The notes below the pieces were generated by a model that saw only the letters and a program-made list of their open reading frames with translations, made no database searches and was not told the DNA's origin. Below, in pieces: positions 1 to 9,463 of a stretch of 64,000 nt of DNA. This DNA is from CADEEL01 sp050246475 (lineage in GTDB: Bacteria; Pseudomonadota; Alphaproteobacteria; Caulobacterales; Aquidulcibacteraceae). The number at the start of each line of letters is the position of its first letter. Positions within the stretch are counted from its first letter, which is position 1. The translations under genes were made by a program, and so were the position numbers. The stretch lies in NCBI GenBank assembly GCA_050246475.1, contig JBFWVZ010000001.1, positions 372,001-436,000 of the forward strand. Direction: 5' to 3'.

Positions 1-762
1 GCCGGCTTCCCGATCCCGGGCTCGGCGGGCAACGAACTGAACGGCATCACGTTCGGCGGCGTCGGCTCGAACACGCTGGCGCAGTACATCCAGGTGCACA
101 ACAACGCTGACGACGGCGTCGAATTCTTCGGCGGCACGGTCAATGTCCGCTACCTGGTGCTGACCGGCAACGACGACGACTCGATCGATTGGGACGGCGG
201 CTACACGGGCAGCATCCAGTTCGCGATCGTGCGCCAGCGCACGGCGGCGGGCGACCGGATGATCGAAGCCTCAAACGCGACGGACGCGGCAGACCCGCCG
301 TTCCTGACGTCGCGCCCGACGCTCTCGAACTTCACGTTCCTCGGCCAGCCGCAACGCGGCTCGGGCGCAACGACCGTCAACCTCACCGGCATCATCATGA
401 ATTCCGGCACCTCCGGCATTCTGGCGAACGGCGTGGTGGTCGGCTCGACGACCTGCCTCAACACGGACACGGCCGCAGGCTCGCCGGCGCCGACGTTCAA
501 CTCGATCCTGTTCGATTGCTCAGGCGCCTACGGCGCGGCGGCGACCGGACACATCGGGGCAGGCTCGAACAATTCGACGGCGACGCCTGACACGCTCAGC
601 GGCTTCATCAACGGGACGGAAGAAAACAACCGCCCGTTCGTCGATCCCGTGACGCTCGGCGGCTTCTTCATCGCGGCGCCTTATATCGGCGCTGTGCAGA
701 ACGCGTCCGATCGCTGGTGGGCCGATTGGAGCTGCGGGCTCGAGGCCGCCACGCCCTGCTGA
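1..762 (+). CDS. Secreted repeat-rich protein, C-terminal part (5' end outside window)
   Basis: The frame is open from the first base, so 253 residues of the C-terminal part are visible. The sequence is rich in Gly, Asn, Asp and Thr, with short beta-strand-like repeats (GVEFFGG, LVLTGNDDDSIDWDGG, RTAAGDRMIEA) that look like turns of a parallel beta-helix. Cysteines occur near the middle and in the last residues (WSCGLEAATPC), which suits an exported, disulfide-containing protein. From memory, proteins of this type commonly sit next to TonB-dependent receptors in Caulobacterales and Sphingomonadales; their function is not established. Here it directly precedes such a receptor and, 2.9 kb further on, a type II secretion operon, so it may be a secreted or surface substrate. 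The signal peptide cannot be seen. Confidence 0.75.
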   Translation, partial: AGFPIPGSAGNELNGITFGGVGSNTLAQYIQVHNNADDGVEFFGGTVNVRYLVLTGNDDDSIDWDGGYTGSIQFAIVRQRTAAGDRMIEASNATDAADPPFLTSRPTLSNFTFLGQPQRGSGATTVNLTGIIMNSGTSGILANGVVVGSTTCLNTDTAAGSPAPTFNSILFDCSGAYGAAATGHIGAGSNNSTATPDTLSGFINGTEENNRPFVDPVTLGGFFIAAPYIGAVQNASDRWWADWSCGLEAATPC

Positions 763-771
763 TGCGGGCAC

Positions 772-800
772 GCGGGCGCCGCCTTCAGGGCGGCGCCCGC
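772..800 (+). terminator. GC-rich 12-bp hairpin between secreted protein and TonB receptor
   Basis: A perfect 12-bp inverted repeat (arms 772-783 and 789-800, loop TTCAG) begins 9 bases after the stop of the first gene. There is no U-tract after it, only a pyrimidine-rich stretch. It could be a weak or Rho-assisted terminator, or an RNA-stabilising hairpin that sets different levels of the secreted protein and the receptor downstream. Confidence 0.45.
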
Positions 801-840
801 TCCGCCTCTCTCCCTTGAATCCGACGAAAGCGCATGCGCC

Positions 841-3522
841 ATGAAACTCTCGACCAAGTTCAACCGCTTCCTGCTGCTTACAACCATGCTGTTTGCGCCA
901 TCCTTGGCGCTGGCGCAGGAAACGACGCCGCCAACCGATCCCGCCGCTGCAGACGCTGACGCGACCGTCGAGGACGAAGTCTTCGAAGAGGATGGCGAAA
1001 TCGTCGTCCGCGGGCGCTTCATCCCGATGCCAATGCGCCAGACTTCGGAGGTCGCGACGTTTCTTTCGGCGGAAGATCTCTCCCGCCAAGGCGACAGCGA
1101 CGCAGCCCAGGCGCTGACGCGCCTCACCGGCCTCAGCATCGTTTCTGGGCGCTTCGCGTTCGTGCGCGGCCTTGGGGAACGCTATTCCTCGGCGCTGCTC
1201 AACGGCTCGCCGTTGCCCAGCCCGGAGCCGCTGCGGCGCACGGTGCCGTTCGATCTCTTTCCGGCCAATATTCTTGACGGCGCGACGGTGCAGAAGACGT
1301 TCTCGCCGAACTATCCGGGCGAGTTCGGCGGCGGCATCATTGATTTGCGCACGGTGCGCATTCCCAACGAATCGTTCTTGTCACTGCAAGTCGGCGTTGG
1401 CGCCAATCTGGAGACGACACTTAGACACGGCATTTTCTATCACGGCAGCGATACCGACTGGACTGGCTACGACGACGGTTTGCGAGATATTCCCGCGCCA
1501 ATCGCGGCGGCGCTCGCGGGATCGTCGCGGATCGGGGAAGGGAGCTTCAGCGACGACCAATTGGAGGCGATGGGCGAGAGCCTGGTCAATTCGCCCGTCA
1601 CGGTCATTCAATCCACCAACGATCTTTGGCCCGACGCCGAGTTCGAATTGAACGGCGGTCTTTCAATCGACGTCGGTGAGATGAATATCGGCCTCGTCGG
1701 CGTCATCGGGCACGATTCATCGTGGACGACGGAGAACGCGTCGCGCGGCGCCATCATCGGCAATCAGGTCGTCGAGCAGGGGGACAGCCTCACGACGACG
1801 TGGGACATCACGACCAATGCGCTCGGCAGCGCCAGCATTGGCTGGGACGAACACGCGATCACGGCCACGGGCCTCTACATCCACTCGACGGCGCGCGAAG
1901 CGCAGCTGCAGCGCTATTTCACCCTCGCGGGCGGGACAAATTGTTTGCCCGGCGAATGCATCGACAACCGCTTCCAAGAAGCGACCGGCTGGTTCGAGCG
2001 CGAATTGGCGATGGGCCAACTCACGGGCGATCACACGTTCGGCAATCTGGAGATCGATTGGCGCGGCGCCTATGCGCGAACGGAGCGCAACGCACCCTAT
2101 GAGCGCCAGCTCACGCGCGTCATCTCCGACGACGGCACGATCTTCTATCCCGGCAATCTCTCGGGCGGTTCGAATACGATCAATTTCTCCACCCTCACAG
2201 AAGAAGTGTGGAGCGGCGGCGTCGATCTCACCTACACGCTGCCGATCAACGAGCAGCAGGACATCGCGTTCTCCGCCGGATACGCCTATTCGGATTCGTC
2301 GCGCCAATATGAGCTGACGCGGCTCTTCTTCGCGGGCCAGCTCAATCTCCTGACCGAGGAGGACGTGGCGCTCGCGCGCTCGGACTTCCTCTTCTCGCCG
2401 GACAATATCGATCCCGAGCGGTTCGTGCTGACTGAAGGCACGGGCAACGACGATTCCCACGAAGCGACGCTCACGGTCGAGGCGGGCTATGCGGCGGTGG
2501 ACGCGGAGATCACGCGTTTCCTGCGCGCGGCCGTCGGCGTCCGTTACGAGAACGGCGAACAATTCGTGCGGACTTTCAACCGCTTCGGCGCCGGCCCTGC
2601 CAACGAGCCCGCCGCCGATCCGGTGTCGATCGCCAACGAATATTGGCTGCCGGCCGCGACACTCACCTGGAACTTCGCGGAAGATCTCCAGCTTCGTCTT
2701 GGCTATTCGCAGACGATCGCGCGGCCTCAATTCCGCGAACTGGCCTTCTCGAACTACACCGACCCAAGCACTGACCGAGAGTATCGAGGCAATCCGTTCC
2801 TGACGGACAGCGAGCTGACGAATTACGACGCGCGGCTCGAATATTATTTCGGGCAGAACCGTTTCGTGACGATCGCCGGCTTCTACAAGGAAGTCACCGG
2901 GCCGATCGAAGAAGTTGTGATTCCGATCGCGGGACAATCGCTGCGCACGAGCTTCATCAATGCGCCGAACGCGATCATCCAGGGCGTCGAAGCGGAGTTC
3001 CGGACGACGTTCGAAATGCCGATCGAGGTTCCGTTCCTCAACGACCCGTCCTGGCTCTTCGCGGTCAATTACACGAACACGAACGCGGAGCTGCAGATCG
3101 AGGAGGGGGATCTTGTCGCCAGCCCGTTCAGCGGCGACCTAACGTTCTTGCTGGCGAGTGAGTTCATCAGCGACGGCGCGTATCTGCAAGGCACGCCCGA
3201 GCACATCTTCAATCTGCAATTCGGCTTCGAGACGGATTATTCGCAGATGACGCTGCTCGTCGGCTATGTCAGCGAACGCATTCTGCGCCGCGGTCTCGGC
3301 GACGGCTTGCCGGATATCATCGAGGAGCCAGGCACGAACGTCGATCTCGTGTATCGGCGCTTCTTCGATGTCGGGGACAACCAGTTCACGCTTGGCTTGA
3401 GCGCGCGCAATCTCCTGAACACGCGTCACGTCGAGTTTCAGGAAGGTGCGATCGGGCGCGTTGACACCAATTCGTACGATCGCGGCGTGAGCTTGTCCGC
3501 GAGTCTCACAGCGGAGTTTTGA
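841..3522 (+). CDS. TonB-dependent outer-membrane receptor
   Basis: This 893-residue protein starts with a signal peptide (hydrophobic core LLLTTMLFAP, likely cleavage after ALA before QETTP). A plug domain of roughly residues 60-190 contains EIVVRGRF, FVRGLGERYSSALLNG and FGGGIIDLRT. The rest is a 22-strand-barrel type region with many alternating aromatic strands and a C-terminal Phe (LTAEF), the usual BAM recognition signal. TonB-dependent receptors import scarce nutrients across the outer membrane using TonB energy. The ligand is not evident. Neighbours (secreted repeat protein upstream, type II secretion and Pst downstream) suggest a substrate released or captured by secreted protein, possibly under phosphate limitation; that is inference. 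Confidence 0.93.
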   Translation: MKLSTKFNRFLLLTTMLFAPSLALAQETTPPTDPAAADADATVEDEVFEEDGEIVVRGRFIPMPMRQTSEVATFLSAEDLSRQGDSDAAQALTRLTGLSIVSGRFAFVRGLGERYSSALLNGSPLPSPEPLRRTVPFDLFPANILDGATVQKTFSPNYPGEFGGGIIDLRTVRIPNESFLSLQVGVGANLETTLRHGIFYHGSDTDWTGYDDGLRDIPAPIAAALAGSSRIGEGSFSDDQLEAMGESLVNSPVTVIQSTNDLWPDAEFELNGGLSIDVGEMNIGLVGVIGHDSSWTTENASRGAIIGNQVVEQGDSLTTTWDITTNALGSASIGWDEHAITATGLYIHSTAREAQLQRYFTLAGGTNCLPGECIDNRFQEATGWFERELAMGQLTGDHTFGNLEIDWRGAYARTERNAPYERQLTRVISDDGTIFYPGNLSGGSNTINFSTLTEEVWSGGVDLTYTLPINEQQDIAFSAGYAYSDSSRQYELTRLFFAGQLNLLTEEDVALARSDFLFSPDNIDPERFVLTEGTGNDDSHEATLTVEAGYAAVDAEITRFLRAAVGVRYENGEQFVRTFNRFGAGPANEPAADPVSIANEYWLPAATLTWNFAEDLQLRLGYSQTIARPQFRELAFSNYTDPSTDREYRGNPFLTDSELTNYDARLEYYFGQNRFVTIAGFYKEVTGPIEEVVIPIAGQSLRTSFINAPNAIIQGVEAEFRTTFEMPIEVPFLNDPSWLFAVNYTNTNAELQIEEGDLVASPFSGDLTFLLASEFISDGAYLQGTPEHIFNLQFGFETDYSQMTLLVGYVSERILRRGLGDGLPDIIEEPGTNVDLVYRRFFDVGDNQFTLGLSARNLLNTRHVEFQEGAIGRVDTNSYDRGVSLSASLTAEF

Positions 3523-3551
3523 TGCGTGATTGTGTGACGATCCGGTGAAGC

Positions 3552-3569
3552 TGTCGCACGTTTGTCATG
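3552..3569 (+). promoter_or_regulatory. Putative PHO box upstream of the gsp operon
   Basis: Two direct heptamers, TGTCGCA and TGTCATG, are separated by 4 bases (CGTT), giving the 11-bp period expected for PhoB binding. A second, inverted pair (TGTGACG-ATTG-CGTGACG, 3568-3585) abuts it. The match is weaker than the one before pstS, and it lies about 28 bp upstream of the predicted -35, whereas PHO boxes usually replace the -35. Confidence 0.5.
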
Positions 3570-3596
3570 TGACGATTGCGTGACGGAATCATCGGA

Positions 3597-3624
3597 TTGT
3601 CGGCGCTTTTTCGGCCGCTATAGT
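3597..3624 (+). promoter_or_regulatory. Predicted sigma-70 promoter of the gsp operon
   Basis: TTGTCG (3597-3602) and TATAGT (3619-3624) are separated by 16 bases, close to the alphaproteobacterial housekeeping consensus. Transcription would start near 3631, about 50 bases before the gspC ATG. This is the only good promoter-like sequence seen between the receptor gene and the secretion operon. Confidence 0.55.
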
Positions 3625-3681
3625 GCGCGCCGCTGAGCGCTCGCGAACACGCAAAATGTGCGACACGAAGCCGAGGGTGTG

Positions 3682-4605
3682 ATGGGGAACATAAAAAATC
3701 TCGCGGCGTCCGCGTCGGGATTGTCGCGTCGCGCGAGCGCGATGGTGCGTCCCGGCGTCGAAGCGCTTCTGCTCGCGGCGGTCGCGCTTGGATGCGCGCA
3801 GGCCGGATGGAGCGTGATCGCACCGAACGCGGCGCTCGGTTCAGCCGATGCGCCCGGCGATGAAGCGCGCGAGCGCACACACACGCAGATGACAGCGGCG
3901 CAGGTCCGCTCGCCGTTCGCGCCTGCGGCCGCGGAGGGCGCAAGCCATGCGGCAGCCGCTCTCCTCTCGGGCATTCAGCTCGCCGGCGTGCGCATGGCGG
4001 ACGATCCCGCGCACAGCGGCGCGGTGCTGACGCTCGAAGGCGGTGCGCAACGCGCCTTTCTCGTCGGGCAGGAGATCAGCGCGGGCGTCACGCTCAGCGA
4101 AGTGCGGCCCGACTACGTGTTGCTCTCTTATCAGGGCGGGCAGCGCCAGGTTTCGATGCAAGGCGCGCCGACGCGCCAATCCTTCGCGCGCGCGCTGATG
4201 GGGGAAGCGCCTGCTGTCGCGCCGGAGGCAGCCGCGGCGTCCGCGCAAGTGCAAGCGCCGCAAACCGAGAGCGAAAGCGCGCCGATTGCGCAGGCGCCGG
4301 TCGCGCGCGTCGCGCCTGCGTCGTTGGCGGCGCCGGAAAACGAAGCGTGGCTCTTACAGACATTGTCGCACCTCGAGCGCGCCGATGGGCGCGCGCGCGG
4401 ATGGCGGGTGGCGGGACCTGTGCCCGGCGACGCGGCCGCCGCGGGCCTGCGCGAAGGCGATCTGGTTGTGGCTGTGAACGGCGTCGGACCGGCCTATGCG
4501 TTTCTTGCGCTGCGCTCGATGGAGCAAGGGCGCGTGGAACTCTCCGTTGAGCGCGCGGATGGATCGCGCGCGCGGCTTTCGCTCTCGGCGGGATCGCCGG
4601 CATGA
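3682..4605 (+). CDS. gspC: Type II secretion system inner-membrane protein GspC
   Basis: GspC links the inner-membrane platform to the secretin and helps recruit substrates. The protein has a short cytoplasmic N-terminus, one membrane segment (about residues 27-47, ALLLAAVALGCAQAGW), a homology region with beta strands (IQLAGVRMAD, GAVLTLEGG, AFLVGQEI, YVLLSYQGG), a Pro/Ala/Gln linker, and a C-terminal PDZ domain (AAAAGLREGDLVVAVNGV). I chose the ATG at 3682, preceded by GAGGG; a GTG at 3658 would add eight residues. It is the first gene of the gsp operon and overlaps gspD by four bases (ATGA). Confidence 0.88.
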   Translation: MGNIKNLAASASGLSRRASAMVRPGVEALLLAAVALGCAQAGWSVIAPNAALGSADAPGDEARERTHTQMTAAQVRSPFAPAAAEGASHAAAALLSGIQLAGVRMADDPAHSGAVLTLEGGAQRAFLVGQEISAGVTLSEVRPDYVLLSYQGGQRQVSMQGAPTRQSFARALMGEAPAVAPEAAAASAQVQAPQTESESAPIAQAPVARVAPASLAAPENEAWLLQTLSHLERADGRARGWRVAGPVPGDAAAAGLREGDLVVAVNGVGPAYAFLALRSMEQGRVELSVERADGSRARLSLSAGSPA

Positions 4606-6716
4606 AGCGGCGGCGCTCTCTTTCGCTGGCGGCGGCGTTTGGGTTCGCCACGTTCGCCGCGGCGTCGCCCGGCGTTCAGGCGCAAGAAGTGACGCGCACG
4701 ACGAACGGCGCGGTCTCGCTCCGGGAAGTCGATATCCGCGCGTTCATCGAAGACGTGTCGAACGCCACAGGGCGGACGTTCATCGTGGATCCGCGCGTCT
4801 CCGGCCGCGTTTCGGTGGTGGCGCATCAATCGCTTTCCGAGCGTGAATTGTTCGACGTCTTCATGTCGACGCTGCGCGTCAACGGCTTCGTCGCGCAGCC
4901 GACCGCAAACGGCGCCTACCGCATCATCCCGGACGCGGTGGCGGCGCGCGAGCCCGCGCCGCGCAATGCCGGCCCCAGCGATCACCGCTACGTTTCGCAA
5001 GTGATTCAATTGCAGTTCGCCGATGCGGAAGCCGTCGCCAACGCGATCCGGCCGATGCTTTCCGAACGCGGGCAGGCGACGGTCAACCGGCGCGGCAATT
5101 ATCTCGTGGTGGTCGATTACGGCTCGACGATCACGCGGTTGCGGGAAGTCGTCTCGACGCTCGACCGGGACAATTCGACGATCCGTTCTCTGCGCTTGCG
5201 CAATACGTCCGCGGCGGAGATGGCGCGCGTGGCGCAAAATCTCGCCACCGCCATCGGCGAAGACGCGGGCGCTCGCTCGCTGGTGCAAGCCGTCGCGGTC
5301 GGGAGCAGCAACACGCTTCTGCTGCGCGGCGATTCCGAGACGCTCGATCAACTCGTGCCCGTCATCCAGGAGCTCGAAGCGCAGGCGGATTTCCAATCCG
5401 GCGTGCAGGTGATCACGCTGCGGTACGCGGTCGCGGAAGATCTCGTGCCGGTGCTGCAGCAGATTGCGGCTTCGCTCAATGCGCCGGCTGGCGACGGCGC
5501 CTCCACAGCGCCGGGGCGGCGCGCCAACATCGCGCATCACCGCGCCACGAACTCGCTCATCATCAGCGCGGATCCCGAAACGCAAGAGGCGCTTTCGCGC
5601 GTGGTGCGTTCGCTCGACGTGCGTCGCCAGCAAATCCTCGTCGAAGCGATCATCGTCGAGGTGTCCGATGCGGCGGCGCGCGAACTGGGCTTGCAATTTC
5701 TCGCCGCGGGGGACGGCAGCAACGCCGTGCCGTTCCTTTCGACGAGCTACGCCAACACCGCACCCAATCTTCTCGCCGTCACCGGCGCGCTGCTGGCGGA
5801 CGGCGACGGGGACGACAATCCCGCACTGGCGGATTTGCGGCGCGCGGCTGTCAATTCGCTGATTGGCGCAAGCGGCGTCGTCGCCGGGATCGGCGGCACA
5901 ACCAATGACGGCAGCACGATCCTAGGCCTCATCCTCAACGCGCTCGCGGAGGATCGCGACTCGAACGTGCTCTCGACGCCTTCGGTTATGACGCTCGACA
6001 ATGAGACGGCGTCGATCCTCGTCGGACAGCAGATTCCGGTCACGACAGGCGAAGCGCTTTCCGACAACAACGAGAATCCCTTCCGCACGATCCGGCGCGA
6101 AGATGTCGGCGTGCAGCTCGAAGTGCGCCCGCAAATCAGCGAGGGCGGCGCCATCCGGCTGGCGATCCGGCAGGAAGTGTCGAGCATTTTTGGTCCCGTC
6201 GTTGAAGATTCCGCCGACCTCATCACCAACCGCCGCGCGATCGAAACGGTGGTGCAGGTGGATGCGGGCGAGGTGATCGTGCTTGGCGGCCTCATCCAGG
6301 AAGACGTGCAGCGCAACAATTCAGGCATTCCCGGCCTGCGCTCGATCCCGCTCGCGGGACGGCTTTTCCGCAGCGAAGGACAGACGCGCCGGCGCACGAA
6401 CCTCATGGTCTTCCTGCGCCCGACAGTCGTCTCGACGCCTGAGCAAGCGCGCGCGGTGACTCAGCGCCAGTATCAAAACTTCCGCGGCACGGACGGGCTC
6501 GACCGCGGCATCGGCGCGCGGCTCGATCGCGAATTGCAGTCGAGCTTCTCGACGCCGAACAATCTGCCGGCCGTCGCGCCGCGGCCGGATCAGACAGCGC
6601 AGAATGCGCAAACGGCGCAAACGGCGCAAGCCGCGCCCGCGCGCCTCGCGCCTCCGAGCGAATCCGGATCGGAGCGCGACGCGCCGATAAGGACGCGCAC
6701 GAGCGTCGAAAGATAG
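4602..6716 (+). CDS. gspD: Type II secretion system secretin GspD
   Basis: GspD forms the multimeric outer-membrane gate of the type II secretion system. The 704-residue protein has a signal peptide ending near VQAQE, an N0 domain (DIRAFIEDVS, GRTFIVDPRVSG), several N1-N3 repeats (IQLQFADAEAVANAIRPML; IRSLRLRNTSAAEMARV; VITLRYAVAEDLVPVLQQI) and the secretin core (VGQQIPVTTGE, REDVGVQLEVRPQI, VIVLGGLIQEDV, RTNLMVFLRPTVV). After about residue 640 the tail is Gln/Ala/Pro rich and probably unstructured. No pilotin gene is recognisable nearby. It is coupled to gspC and followed by gspE 28 bases later. Confidence 0.95.
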   Translation: MKRRRSLSLAAAFGFATFAAASPGVQAQEVTRTTNGAVSLREVDIRAFIEDVSNATGRTFIVDPRVSGRVSVVAHQSLSERELFDVFMSTLRVNGFVAQPTANGAYRIIPDAVAAREPAPRNAGPSDHRYVSQVIQLQFADAEAVANAIRPMLSERGQATVNRRGNYLVVVDYGSTITRLREVVSTLDRDNSTIRSLRLRNTSAAEMARVAQNLATAIGEDAGARSLVQAVAVGSSNTLLLRGDSETLDQLVPVIQELEAQADFQSGVQVITLRYAVAEDLVPVLQQIAASLNAPAGDGASTAPGRRANIAHHRATNSLIISADPETQEALSRVVRSLDVRRQQILVEAIIVEVSDAAARELGLQFLAAGDGSNAVPFLSTSYANTAPNLLAVTGALLADGDGDDNPALADLRRAAVNSLIGASGVVAGIGGTTNDGSTILGLILNALAEDRDSNVLSTPSVMTLDNETASILVGQQIPVTTGEALSDNNENPFRTIRREDVGVQLEVRPQISEGGAIRLAIRQEVSSIFGPVVEDSADLITNRRAIETVVQVDAGEVIVLGGLIQEDVQRNNSGIPGLRSIPLAGRLFRSEGQTRRRTNLMVFLRPTVVSTPEQARAVTQRQYQNFRGTDGLDRGIGARLDRELQSSFSTPNNLPAVAPRPDQTAQNAQTAQTAQAAPARLAPPSESGSERDAPIRTRTSVER

Positions 6717-6744
6717 GAAGGCTCCGCGCGCGGGGCGCATCGCC

Positions 6745-8235
6745 ATGACAGACAAGGCCGTCCGCATTGCTCCCAGCGCCGCCTCCGGGCGCATCGAGTA
6801 CGCGTTCGCGCGCGCCAACGGCGTTGTTGTGCTTTGCGATGCCCCGCCTTGGCGCGTGGGCATGCGGGCGGGCGCGGATCCGATGGCGCTGACGGAAGTG
6901 CGGCGTATTCTCGCCGCGCCCTTCGAGGTGAGTGAGCTCTCCGATTCCGCGTTCGAGGAAGCGCTCAAGGCGCGCTATTCGGTGACGGAAGAAGCGGCGC
7001 GCTCGATCGCGGAAGGGATCGATGCGGATGTCTCGCTCGACGAGGGCGCCGCCGATCTGCTCGACAGCCAGGACGATGCGCCCGTCATCCGGCTCATCAA
7101 CGGCCTCATTGCGCAGGCGATCAGCGACGGCGCCTCCGACATTCACGTCGAGCCCTACGATCAAGCGCTGGTGGTGCGGCTGCGCGTCGATGGCGAAATG
7201 CGCGAAGTCTTTCGCGCGCCGGCGCGGGCCAAGGCGCGTCTGGTTTCGCGGATCAAGGTGATGGCGCGTCTCGACATCGCGGAGAAGCGCCTGCCGCAAG
7301 ACGGGCGAATCTCGCTGACGCTTGGCGGGCGCGCGGTCGATGTGCGCGTTTCCACGCTGCCGGCGCGCCACGGCGAGCGCGTGGTGCTTCGTCTGCTCGA
7401 CAAGGATCAAGGCTTGCGCAACCTCGACGCGCTTGGGATGTCGAACACGCTGCTGGCGCGATTCCGCGCGTCGCTCGCGACGCCCAACGGCATCGTTCTC
7501 GTCACGGGGCCGACAGGATCGGGGAAGACGACGACGCTCTACGCCGCACTCAACCTCTTGAACGATTCAACGCGCAACATCCTCACGGTCGAAGATCCGG
7601 TCGAGTACGCGATCGACGGGATCGGGCAAACGCAAGTGAATGCGAAGATCGGGCTCACGTTTGCGGCGGGGCTGCGCGCGATCCTGCGGCAAGATCCGGA
7701 TGTCGTGATGGTCGGCGAAATCCGCGACGCCGAGACGGCGCAGATCGCTGTGCAGGCGAGCCTCACCGGCCATTTGGTTTTCTCGACGGTGCACACCAAC
7801 GACGCCGTCGCGGCGGTCACGCGCCTGAAGGACATGGGGATCGAGCCTTATCTGCTCGCATCGACGCTCCGGGTCATCCTCGCCCAGCGCCTGGTGCGGC
7901 GGCTCTGCAACGCTTGCAAGCGGCCCGCGATCCTGGGCGTGCAGGAACAGAAGCTCTTCGCGCGCATCGGCGCGAGCGGCGCGCAAGCGTTCGAGGCCGC
8001 TGGATGCGGCGCGTGCGGCGGCTCGGGCTATGTCGGCCGGATCGGTCTTTATGAGTGCGTGACGATCGACGACGAAATCCGGCGCATGATCCACGCCGAC
8101 GCAAGCGAGCAGGAGATGGCCGCGCACGCGTTCCGCACGGACGAGCCGCTCTTCGTGAGCGGGCTCAAGTGCGCGGCGGCGGGCGTCACCTCGCTTTCCG
8201 ACGTGCTGCGCGCGGCGCAAGCAGGCGGAGGCTAG
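6745..8235 (+). CDS. gspE: Type II secretion system ATPase GspE
   Basis: GspE is the cytoplasmic hexameric ATPase that drives pseudopilus assembly. The 496-residue protein has the Walker A loop GPTGSGKTTT (from residue 255), Walker B region DPDVVMVGEIRDAET, the His box (FSTVHTND), and the zinc-binding tetracysteine C388/C391/C421/C424 typical of GspE rather than of PilT. The N-terminal domain contacts GspL. The size is normal for the family. The best start is ATG 6745; an AGGAAGG sequence lies far upstream. The next gene begins one base after the stop. Confidence 0.96.
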   Translation: MTDKAVRIAPSAASGRIEYAFARANGVVVLCDAPPWRVGMRAGADPMALTEVRRILAAPFEVSELSDSAFEEALKARYSVTEEAARSIAEGIDADVSLDEGAADLLDSQDDAPVIRLINGLIAQAISDGASDIHVEPYDQALVVRLRVDGEMREVFRAPARAKARLVSRIKVMARLDIAEKRLPQDGRISLTLGGRAVDVRVSTLPARHGERVVLRLLDKDQGLRNLDALGMSNTLLARFRASLATPNGIVLVTGPTGSGKTTTLYAALNLLNDSTRNILTVEDPVEYAIDGIGQTQVNAKIGLTFAAGLRAILRQDPDVVMVGEIRDAETAQIAVQASLTGHLVFSTVHTNDAVAAVTRLKDMGIEPYLLASTLRVILAQRLVRRLCNACKRPAILGVQEQKLFARIGASGAQAFEAAGCGACGGSGYVGRIGLYECVTIDDEIRRMIHADASEQEMAAHAFRTDEPLFVSGLKCAAAGVTSLSDVLRAAQAGGG

Positions 8236-8236
8236 G

Positions 8237-9463
8237 ATGCCGCGCTACGCTTATGTCGCGCTCGATGTGGACGGCCGCAAACGCAGCGGCGGCGTCGATG
8301 CGCGCGACGAGCATGCCGCGCGCGCCGATCTTTCGCGGCGCAAGCTGCTGCCGGTTCAGCTCGTGGCGCAAGGGCGCGGCGCGCGTGGGCGGAGCGAAGA
8401 AGCGAGGCAGGCGCGGCGCGGCGCATCGCTCTCCCACAAAGCGCGGCTGGTGGTGACGCGGCAATTGGCGACGCTGGTCGAGGCGGCGGTGCCGGTCGAC
8501 GAGGCGCTGGCGATGATCGCGGCGCAGCAGGAGCGCGCCGAGGCACGCACGATCGTGGAAAATGTGCGCGCCAGCGTGATGGAGGGCGCGCGCCTCGCGG
8601 ATGCGCTGGGGCGTCATCCAAAGAGCTTTCCCGCGCTCTATCGCGCCGCCGTTGCGGGCGGGGAGCGCTCCGGACAATTGGGATTCGTGCTTGCGCGCCT
8701 CGCCGATTACCTCGCGCGCGCGCACGCGCTGCGCACCAAGATGACGACGGCGCTCATCTATCCGGCCGCGCTCACTTGCGTTGCACTCACCGTCGTCGTC
8801 AGCCTGATGATTTTCGTAGTGCCGAGCCTGGCGGAGCAATTCCAAAGCTTCGAGGCGCGGCTGCCGCTGCTCACGCAAATCCTGATCGGCATCTCGGAAT
8901 TCCTGGTGAACTTCTGGGCGCTGTTGCTTGCCGGGTTGATCACGGGCTTTTTCTTCGCGCGCGCGGCGCTCAGCCGTGAAGCCGTGCGCAAACGGCTCGA
9001 CGCCTTCGCTCTTCGTGCGCCGCTCATCGGGCGCTGGGCGCGCAGCGTCAACGCGAGCCGCTTCATCCGCGCGGTGGCGACGCTCACAGCTTCGGGCTTG
9101 CCGGTGCTCGAGGCGGTGCGCGCCGCGCAGGACGCGAGCGGCAATCGCGCGGCGGCGGAAGTCTTCGCCCGTATGGGCGATGAGATCGAAGAAGGCGAAG
9201 CGCTCTCCGGCGCGATGCGGCGCTCGGCGCTCGTTCCGCCGATGGCCTCCTACATGGCGCAAAGCGGCGAGAACGCGGGCGATCTTTCCGGCATGCTGAC
9301 GCGTGCGGCCGATCATCTCGACCAGGAGTTCGAGGCGGTCACCGATTCCGCGATCAGCCTCTTCGAGCCCGCAATCATCGTGTTCATGGGCGCGATCGTC
9401 GCGCTCATTGTGCTTTCAATCATGCTGCCGGTGCTGCAGCTCAATCAATTGGCGATCGGATGA
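8237..9463 (+). CDS. gspF: Type II secretion system inner-membrane platform protein GspF
   Basis: GspF is the polytopic platform protein on which the pseudopilus is built. The 408 residues hold two homologous helical domains (around RQLATLVEAAVPVDEAL and RFIRAVATLTASGLPVLEAV) and three hydrophobic segments (about 175-200, 215-240 and the C-terminal IIVFMGAIVALIVLSIMLPV). This is the standard T2SSF layout. The stop codon overlaps the gspG start by four bases. Confidence 0.95.
   Translation: MPRYAYVALDVDGRKRSGGVDARDEHAARADLSRRKLLPVQLVAQGRGARGRSEEARQARRGASLSHKARLVVTRQLATLVEAAVPVDEALAMIAAQQERAEARTIVENVRASVMEGARLADALGRHPKSFPALYRAAVAGGERSGQLGFVLARLADYLARAHALRTKMTTALIYPAALTCVALTVVVSLMIFVVPSLAEQFQSFEARLPLLTQILIGISEFLVNFWALLLAGLITGFFFARAALSREAVRKRLDAFALRAPLIGRWARSVNASRFIRAVATLTASGLPVLEAVRAAQDASGNRAAAEVFARMGDEIEEGEALSGAMRRSALVPPMASYMAQSGENAGDLSGMLTRAADHLDQEFEAVTDSAISLFEPAIIVFMGAIVALIVLSIMLPVLQLNQLAIG

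Noticed and set aside
1717..2937. 406-codon antisense frame inside the TonB receptor gene
   Set aside because: Arg/Asp-rich low-complexity translation typical of the antisense of a GC-rich gene; no motif, and the plus-strand gene is clear.
4494..5696. 400-codon antisense frame inside gspD
   Set aside because: Arg/His-rich shadow of a certain secretin gene.
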